A stretch of 64,000 nucleotides of DNA from Branchinecta lynchi (lineage: Eukaryota > Arthropoda > Branchiopoda > Anostraca > Branchinectidae): contig JAKZAP010000008.1 of NCBI GenBank assembly GCA_023053575.1, positions 5,846,715-5,910,714 on the forward strand. The letters run 5' to 3'. The position numbers and the translations under genes were made by a program. A model generated the notes under the pieces. That model searched no databases. It saw only the letters and a list, made by a program, of their open reading frames with translations, and was not told the DNA's origin. Shown one piece after another: positions 1 to 9,200 of this stretch (position 1 is the stretch's first letter; each line of letters opens with the position of its first letter).

Positions 1-135
1 TTCCTGATGTGCTAGGACGATGAAACTTGGTAGGCCTGTCAAGGACCCGAATAGATTGACTTGAGAATCATCGTTTCCTTGGTCCGACCATCGTGGGAGG
101 AGTGCAGGGATTGTAAATCCGCAATCCAGTGGCAT
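1..135 (+). repeat. Family A internal module, fragment
   Basis: This stretch carries the module typical of family A bodies (gctaggacgatgaaacttgg, then a Thr/Pro-like 'gacccga', then 'ccgaccatcgtgggagg'). No family A head precedes it inside the window. A second complete family A element begins at 147, so this is probably the body of an older copy into which the next one inserted. I see no gene here. Confidence 0.7.
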
Positions 136-146
136 GGGCAGTTTTT

Positions 147-2829
147 ATGGCACTTACCCTTCGGCCAAGTGCCATATAGCGATTGTAATTTCTGTCCGTC
201 AGTCGGTCTATCGGTCCCGGTTTTGCTAGTTCGGGCACTTCCAGATAAGCCAGGACGATTGAAACTTGGCAGGCATATCAGGAACTGGACCAGATTAAAT
301 TAGAAATAGTCGCTTCCCCGACCCGACCATCTGGAGGGGAGTGGAGTGAGGGGGAATCCGGAAAAATTAGGAAAAATGAGATATTTTTAGCTTACGAACG
401 GGTGATCGGATCTTAATGAAACTTAATATATGGAAGGACTTCGTGTCTCAGACCCTCCATTTTAAATCCATACCGGATCCGGTGATATTGGGGGGAGTTG
501 GAGGGGGAAATCTTGGTGGAAAGTACAAGAAAAAGTCCTAGATACGTGACTGATATAACCGGAACGGATCCGCTCACTTTGGGGGAGTTGGGGGGGGGGA
601 GGAGTCCGAATTTCTAGTGATCCCGCGAGTTCGGTGCTTCCTGATGTGCTGGGACGATGGAAATTGACAGGCATGTCAGGGACACGACCAGATTAAATAG
701 GAAATCGTCAATTCCCCGATCCGATAACACTGGGGGGAGTTGGAGGAGGGAACCGGAAACTTTGAGAAACGCTTAGAGTGGAGGGATCGGGATGAATCTT
801 GGTGGGAAAAACAAGCACAAGTCCTAGACACGTCATTGACCTAACCGGACCGGATCAGGGCACTGTGGGGGAGTTGGGGTGGGGGTCCGGATTTCTAGCG
901 ATCCCGCGAGTTCGGCATACTTCCTGACGTGCTAGGGCGATAATACTTGGCAGGTATGTCAGGGATCCGAACAGATTGACTTGAGAACAGCCGTTTCCCC
1001 GACCCGACCATCGTGGGGGGAGTGGGTGGATGGGGAGTCCGGAATGTAGTGGCGTGCATAACTTTTGAACGGGTGATCGGATTTGAATAAAACTTGTCTG
1101 GTGAGCTATCGCCTCGGATGTTCAGTGTCAAATCCGGTTCGGGTTCGATACCTGTGGGTATGGGGGGAGGGGGGACTCAGGAAACTCTAAAAGCAGAGGG
1201 ATTGGGACGGACCTTAACGGATGGAACAAGCATTAGGCCTAGATGAAATTGACGGAGCCAGATGGTTTCGGGTCTCTGTGGGGGGAGTTGGAGGGGGTTT
1301 CTTGGAATTCCTGTAGTCGTGAGTTAGAATAGTTCCAGATGTAAAATGACAACGAAACTTTGCAGGCATATTAGCGACCCGAATTATCTTGACTTAAGAA
1401 CCTGACACAACATACCCCCCGAAACTTCTGTTTCTAGATCCGAGCATTTTTGGGGGAGCAAGAGAAGAGAAATATGGAAATTGACTTCTATAAATTGCGA
1501 ACGAGTGGTCTGATTCGAGGGAAATTTAATGGGTGATACGAATCGATGGCCTCGACATGTAAAACATGCGTTCGAACTATATGCGACCACGATTAGGGGA
1601 ATTGGGGGGGGGGGGGGTGACTTTTGACATGCACAAAAAACAAACGGATGGACCGAATGAGATGCAAATTCGACAGGGCCGAGTTTATGCGGCCTAGATT
1701 TGTTATTTGGCGTCCGGGCCGGATTCGGCCGAGGTAGGGGGGGGGGGGCTACTGGAAACTTGCAGATAGGCTATGCTCCAATTTCAGTAAAACTTGATGG
1801 ACAGGAAGAGGGAATTAAGAGATATGACGTTTATGTTTTCAAGTCCTGTTGTACCACAGTAGGGGGAGTTGGATCGAGATTGCCGGAAACTTTGAGGCTC
1901 GCATAGGGGTCAAACGAGTGCATCAGTTTAAATGAAACATGGAACATAGAGAGCACATACCCTAGATGAGATATTTTGGGCACGAACAGGATCCGACAAC
2001 GTTGGTGGGAGGGGGGGGGGGTACCGGAATTTTCCAAAAATGCTCAGATTCGAGTGAAACTTGATAGATGGTATAAAAGAAGATACTTTAGGTGGTCGAT
2101 TTTTTTATTCCGAACCAGATTCAGCCACGGTAGGTGGAAAGCGCCGCAATTTTTCGTAAAAACAGTTATTTTTTCGAAAAATAGTAGGTAAAAGTTACCA
2201 GCCACTCGGTAAAAATATCTAACCCCCAAAAAACTTTTTGGCTAGTGATGCCTCTGCTGGTAATATTAGAGTTTCGGCGATCAAAAATTTATTCAGGTAA
2301 TATTTTGAAAATACAGAAAAAACAGATTTTGGTACCTTCGCGTACCCCTTGCAAGGGTCTCGCGTACCCCTTTGGGTACGCGTACCACCGGTTGGGAACC
2401 ACTGACCTAGATGACATATTTTAAGGTTCGAACCGGATCCGACCACGGTGGGAGGGGGGGGGGGATTTTACCGGAAGTTCCCCCCAAAATGCTCAGATTC
2501 GACCGAAAGATAGGTGGTCAGAGAAAATGCTTCTGATTATACAGTAAGGAGTCCGGAGCAGGTTCGGCCGAGGAATATGGGAGTTGGAAGGGGGTACCGG
2601 AAATCGTGGTCACGTCTAGGGACATAGCGAGTGGATTTCTTGGGTTGAAACTTGGAAGGTTGGCGATAGCTTGGTGGTTATATCGGAAATGTTCAGACTT
2701 GAGTGAAACTAGATATCCTAATTCTAGGTCCGAAACGCATTTTTGGATGATGGGGTGTTTTGTGAAGTTCTCTTCTACTTACTTGTACCACCTGCTTGTA
2801 ACAAGTGCCATATGAGCTCATAACTCTTG
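147..2829 (+). mobile_element. Family A repeat element, full-length copy A1 (Helentron/HINE-like)
   Basis: The element follows a TTTTT run. It begins with a hairpin head (atggcactt...aagtgccata) and a GTCCGTCAGTCGGTC microsatellite. The body has about ten diverged modules of roughly 100-150 bp, each with 'gatgaaacttgg', 'caagtcctagat' and a long G run. The tail is aagtgccatatgagctcata followed by actCTTG|TT. The copy at 44365-47081 has nearly the same sequence and length. There is no credible coding frame; the open frames on both strands are periodic products of the modules. The plan (subterminal inverted repeat, tandem modules, 3' stem, TT target) resembles HINE/DINE-1 elements; that class assignment is inference. 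Confidence 0.75.
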
Positions 2830-3006
2830 TTGTTGTAATATTTTCTTTAAATGAACAGGATACACGTACTGTTCAAAGTTAAATAGAAGATATTTGACGG
2901 TGCAAAAGCTACATTCTGTAAATAAAAGAGTATTTGTCTGAATTTGGACTGACTGAGCCATATCCTCCGACTTGGTGGCGTTGTTAATAGGCTTTCTCTT
3001 TTGCAG

Positions 3007-3216
3007 CCAAATATGTATCGGTTGATGCAGCTAAGTCGGACTCCAATCCCTCTTGCGGTGAATTCGACACATCTGTTCTCTTCCTCGAGAAATCGAGTGG
3101 AACTGATCAACGACTTTCCCGTTGGGAACGACGCGGAGGTTATCAGCTCCCTTCAAATCCATCCGCAGGGCTGGTGTGCCCTTAGTAGGAATACCAGTAG
3201 TGACGACCAGTCTGAG
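3007..3216 (+). CDS. DCAF10: DCAF10 penultimate coding exon
   Basis: The acceptor is tttctcttttgcag (ending 3006) and the donor is gag|gtaagt (3217). The 210 nt encode 70 residues in phase 0 at both ends. The exon holds the LQIHPQGWCAL strand of the WD40 propeller and the linker SSDDQSE, which aligns with NSDDEE of the vertebrate protein. The upstream half (PNMYRLMQLSRTPIP) probably corresponds to the region after the preceding WD repeat. Confidence 0.85.
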
Positions 3217-6200
3217 GTAAGTCGTAAGGTCAATCTTTATGTACTTAAAGGTAGGGATTGATCAAATCAAATCCTCAAACCGGCTCATTCTATCAGTTAA
3301 TCTTTATTGATCAGAAACCTTTGTACGGTATTAAAAACAAAGAAGAATTTGTTCTCTCGTTATACATAACTATAGGCTATACAGTTACGCTTTTACATAG
3401 TAAAGTATTCATTAATTACACAAAAGAAATAGTAACAATTTAAAATAACGAGAAATGAAAATGATTTACTTAAAATTTTGTGTCGTAAAAACTCACAAAG
3501 GAAGGGACAAAACTTCTTTTGTACCGCGCATGAGTTGCCCTTATGGGTTGGATGTTAGGAACTGGTTGCGCTGCCAGTCTCCATGGTGTGATACGGTCGG
3601 GAATCTGGTGAGGGGGAAGTATGTGACGATGGATGGGGTCTTCCAGTAGTTGGTCTAGAAAGTAGAAAGTTGGTGTCTAAGGGTTGATAAAGATGTGAGG
3701 CCGAACACGTTAAGAAGGGAATGTGCGGGATCTTCCTAAGTGATTTTCCGGATATTGGATCAGAAGCAGCTGCATCCAGTTGCTTCAGTAGCGTATATTC
3801 CGATTATTTTCGGGAGGGGCGACAGCTCGGTGAAAAAATGCGGCAAAAATACCTGTAGGTGCAAAAAACACCTTTTAATCTTGTAATCATGCACACTACG
3901 ACTCAAAAACTGTTTCTAAAATCAGCTACTGAACCATACTGTAAATAATTTCGATTTCGCTTCTCAATTTGTATTTTCGCGTACGTTTTTCCTGTAAAAA
4001 AACTCCTTTTCCGAGAATTTTGGATGAAGATCGCCCCTGTCGCCCGCATTTCGCACACGTTTTTCAAATTAAAAACCCTTTTTTCAAGAATTTCGGAGGG
4101 GGCGATCGCCCCTGTCGCCCCCCCCCCTAATATACGCTACTGAGTTGCTTGAACCTATAGCAAAAGTTAATGCGCTTAAGTTTTTCCGTAGTTGTCTTCC
4201 ATTAGTTGGTCTAGAAAGTAGAAAGTTGGTGTCTAAGGTTTGACAAAGATGTAAGGCCGAACTCGTTAAGAAGGGAATGTACGGGGTTTTCCGATGTGAT
4301 TTTTCGGATAGCGGATCAGGCGCAGCTGCATCCAGTTGCTTGACCCTGGAGCAAAAGTTGATCCGCTTAAATTTTCAGTATAGGCTAGCAGCCAGGCTTC
4401 ACCTGCACAGATTCCTAGGTACCTAGCGCTTCCGGACAGTCAAGCCAACCCTTCCGGATTTTTGTGACGGTGATAGCTAATTTTGATCTTCAACATTTCT
4501 GAAAATGTAGAGCAGAGTTGTTTTAAGCAGCGGAAACAGCGTATTTTTAAACCGTCTTAATCTGACTGAATCTTAAATTTGGGCGTTTAGCTTGCTGAAG
4601 AGCCTGTCGATCCAGTTTCCGGACTCGAGCATACTGCTGCTGCATTTCAGTTTGACGTCGGGGAAAAATGCAAATACACACGTTGGGTCCTCACTGAAAG
4701 GATTACGCTACTGCTACACTGTCAGAAGTTTCGCAACAGATTGTCAGATGTTTTCTGTTGTGTTTGAAAACTTTATGCATGAAATGTTATGCATAACAAG
4801 CTTTGTTAAGAAAAGCCAAAAAAGCATCTACTGACTTATGTCGGAAAACTCAGCAGGTACTCTTTGGCGGTTTTTCAGTTCTTCTTGATGGTAACGCTTA
4901 TTATGCATAACATTTTGAAACACAACAGATAACATCCGAAGTGTTATCTGTTACGCATTATCTGCTGAAACCGCGCATCCTCGTGTTATCTGTTATGAAA
5001 CTTCTGACATTGTAGTACTGCTATCTTATCTTTTACGCTTTACCTTGACCAACTTTGTCAGCAGATATGTGGTTAGTTTCCGTCGTTCGCGCCTCCGCTT
5101 CAACCAAGCCACAGACCACGCGATAGCCGGGACTCAACTTCGGGAACAGTCTCCGACTCTCCGTGGAAAGATTGCACTTGGCTTCAGAGCGAAAGCGTGA
5201 GCCCGTCCGCGAAAGGACTATGGCGCTGCCGGTTGATATGTGGAATAGTAGGGGCTCCAGTTCTGCTTTGAAAACGATGAGGTTTCCTTCATTCCACAGT
5301 TCTTCGAGTTGTCAGGATTTTACTATCAGCCTTGTACTTTTGGGGGCTTGTTAGGGGCGCTGTCTGTCACTTTGTGTTTGTCTGTGTCCGATGCACTATC
5401 TGCAAATAGGTGGGCTACTGTTTAGATTTTAGTTTTTTGTATAGCCGTATCATGGCACTTGCAGCCTTTGGCCAAAGTTCCACGGACGGATCGCATTTCC
5501 GTTGGTCGGTCTGCTCATCACGAGTTGGGGTATTTCCAGATTGGCTATAACGATAAAACTTGCCAGGGGTATTAGGGATCTGAGTAGAGTTAACTGGAAA
5601 TTGTAAGATTCGACCATCCGTAGGGGAGTGGAGAGCATAACTCTTGAACGAGTGATCGATCTAGATTGAACTTCATGTTTGGCAAGGGCACATGCCCTAT
5701 AAGTTCTGTTTGCAAGCTCGAATGGGATCCAGCCATAGTGGAGCGTTAGAGGTTAGGAGTTTAGGACCCAGACATTTTTTTCGCACGCTGGGGTGGAGGG
5801 TAGAGACGGAATTTGGCAGGCAGGACGATCAGAACTCTTAGATGTATCGATTATAGATCTGGAGTGGTTCCGGACACTGTGTGGGGAGTAAGAATGAGGG
5901 ATCCCAGAAACCTTGTTGCATTCAGTTCAAGTTAGTTTATTTTCAAAAGTTCGTTCACGGACGAAGCCGAACATCGAATTTTTTCCGTGATGTATAACTT
6001 AACGATTAAAAACAACTATAACTAATGTTATTCAATTGGTCAATGTACATGTGTCTCACAATAAAACTCTGAGTAAAACCTTTAATTATACGTAACATGT
6101 CAACTAATCAAAACATCTATAAGTAAAAATCATAATTTGGTCAAATTCGCACCGAACTAAAAACTAGATAATATCAACAAATATTATATCAACAATTCAA

Positions 6201-9200
6201 TAACAACACAACAGAAATACGATTAATTTATGGACGTGATTCGGAATGACCGTTAAAAAGGTCAGTGAACGAGGGAACACAACTTTTTGTGTATTGGTCA
6301 TGGGAACTTCTTAGCTGTCAAACGAGTGATCCGATTCAGTTGAAACCTGATAGTGAGCAAGATATCCTACATCTTCTTTTGACAGGTCGGAGCCGTATCT
6401 TGGGGGATTTGGATCCTGGAAACCTTGCGGCACGCTTTATTAGGACATTTATAGATGCAAGCGGGATCCAGCAACTGTGGGGAGTTGGAGTGTGGAGTCG
6501 TGGAATTCCTGTGGCACACTGAGGTCGAAGGAACTTGGCGAGCAGGACGGTCGAAGCCGTAGATCTGCAATTTATATATCTAGGTTACACCCGGCTGATG
6601 CTGTAGGTAATCGGAGAAGGGGGAGGAGAGCACCTTGACAACTCAAGCTTTTGCTGATGACGTGGTAACTACCAAAGTGCCATATGAGCTTTCAGCTCTT
6701 GATAAAATGAAATATCGTTCACTACAGAGAGGAAAGCAAATAAAACGACTATTGGTTACGAAAAATTATTTAGTTTGGCCTGCAACAACTTTGATTTGAC
6801 TGTCAATCACTAGCATAAGCCCATTATTCCCCTCACTTCCCATTGTTCCAGCATCATTTTTAACTATTAAATACTGGCATAGAGCCATTATGACGGTTGC
6901 TGAAAGACAGCAGAAGCGTTTCCTCCTTCCCCGTATATTCTGCGGAGAACCTGCCCTGTTCGCTTCTTGTATTTCCATCCCCTAGTGACCTTTAGGCAGT
7001 TCGTGTTCCATTCCATTCCGAATAGGATGTTGGGACGGGAGCTGATGGCAGGGCGTGGGAACGCCACATTTTGGCCATTACGCCGCTGTACTATCGATCC
7101 GGGGATAGCAAGGTGTATTTACTTCTCCTCGCATCGCATGTTTGTAATTCGGAAAGGAGAATTCAAACGCTAAGCCTGGCAGAACAGAACAGATGTAATC
7201 TGGGTTTTCCGCGAGCATTTAGCGGGGTTCCCATCAGGACCACCATAGAATAATCGAGAAATATCATTTGTTTTTCTACTGCCGTTGAGCTCAGCCACCG
7301 ATAGTCTACGAGGGCTCTCGCAAACGTAGTCTGCCACAGATGAGCTGAGAGGGCTGCCTCATTCTTTGTCTCATTGGTATTGACTGTGTCATCGTTATAC
7401 TTCTTGAAGTAGTCCCACCATGCTGCTTCCGATTTTTAGAATCTAACTAATCGTCGCGAATTCGCGCAGTGCAACCCCAACACTCTTAGGACTCGTCCCG
7501 ACCGCGACTGTGAATGTCACCTGAAGGGCACTACAGGCTATCCCCAAAATTAGGAGCTAGCAGATCTCTGGTCCTCGAAAACCACAAAAGAAAACAGAAA
7601 TCCTCCTCTTTAATTTTTATTTTTATCTTTTGTCTGTTTTGAGTAGCTTAGCAAATAAACTGCGATCCGAGATTGGTTCAAGTGCGGCACGTCACTTCAC
7701 AATAATACTGTATGTTGAAGCGGATTTGTAGAAAAGGAAATGGTAGAAATTAATTCAATTCAATTCAATTTCTTTTATTTAACGGTTTTTGAAAACCATA
7801 AAAAACAAAACAAAAATAAAACACTCGAAACGAACAGTACACTAAACTAAATCAGTCAGGTCGAACGGGCTCCAGGTGGAACCTGGGTCACACGCAGAGA
7901 CCGCTCCCATTCCAGCCACACAGGCAGAGACAACCTCAAAAGCAAATTGCAAAGCAATTTGCTGAATGAACTATAATAAATGAGATGTAAGAGAAAAGTC
8001 ACCGTTTTGATCTAGCTGATATTTCGTGAATTGGGGAGGAGGGGGGGGGGACACGAGCAAAAAGCTTCTGGCGAAAATTTCGCAGCAAAGGGTTTGGGGA
8101 TTAAACGCCAAGGAAACGCTGGCTGCCTGCTGAACCTACCGCAAAAGTAAAACCGCGCCATGAGAAAATCGTGAAAGTTACTACGCTGGCAGTCAGAAAC
8201 CCGACAGCAAGAAACTGCATCTGGTCAAACCGGGACTGACAAACAAATGCTACCCTTACAATGCCGTGAGACGAGGACTTCTGACTAAAGCATTGAAAGA
8301 AAGAATTAAAAGGTGTTTTTTGCTTTCATACCAATATTTCGTTTATTTTTTGTTGGGCTCCTTTACTTCTGTGTTGGGGATCTCAAAATTTCGAATTGCT
8401 GTTTTCACCTCTGCTGTCTAGTCTTCGTAAGGTTTGGCCGGAGTTCCCCCAGCTTTTTGTTTTTTCCACTTCAAGTTTGAGAAAGACGAGCGCGTTCGTT
8501 ACAGAAGTTAATGAGAGGAAAAATCTCATGGATAACTTGGTGGGAAATATATATATATAATAAAAAGAAATATATAATAATACACAGTATAAATGTACGG
8601 GGGAAGTCCTCAAGGGAAATTCGACTGCCAGATTGCCGTAAGACTAATTTTTTTGTTTCCAGAGAATATTATACCGCCGACACGCATACGCATCCATCGT
8701 AAGACGCAAAATGAAATCTGTGCGTATCACTGGTAGCCATGGCACACTTGATTTTATATTCTTCAGTAATTTGTTATTGGAGGCAGTACTCCCTGCTGTA
8801 TTCCCCGTATCTTGTTCCCACATCAAATAGATCGATTGCCTGCGGAAATACTTAAGCTTCAATGGATAATGATGCGGAGTGGTTTCTTGCCAAGTTTCGG
8901 TGTTTACTCAACTTGGGAAGATATCCTCCCTTATCGATTGCCCCCTAAGTACGTGAAGAAAGGCCTTTGTTTCCATATTTTTAATGGGACTAGTGCTAAG
9001 TAGGTCTTGAGTAAGACTTTCCGTCTTGTCCGTGCATCCATCAGGGCGAGTTTGGTCATACAGTCGACGCGGATAGGCTTTCTAGGAATTTGAGAGTGTT
9101 CTCTTCGCTAGAATATCCATGCTAAAAGACGCGAGACTGGACGTGACTAAACCAGTTTGGTTGATCCAGGATTATGTCGTTCAGTACTTTCGTTCGTTCG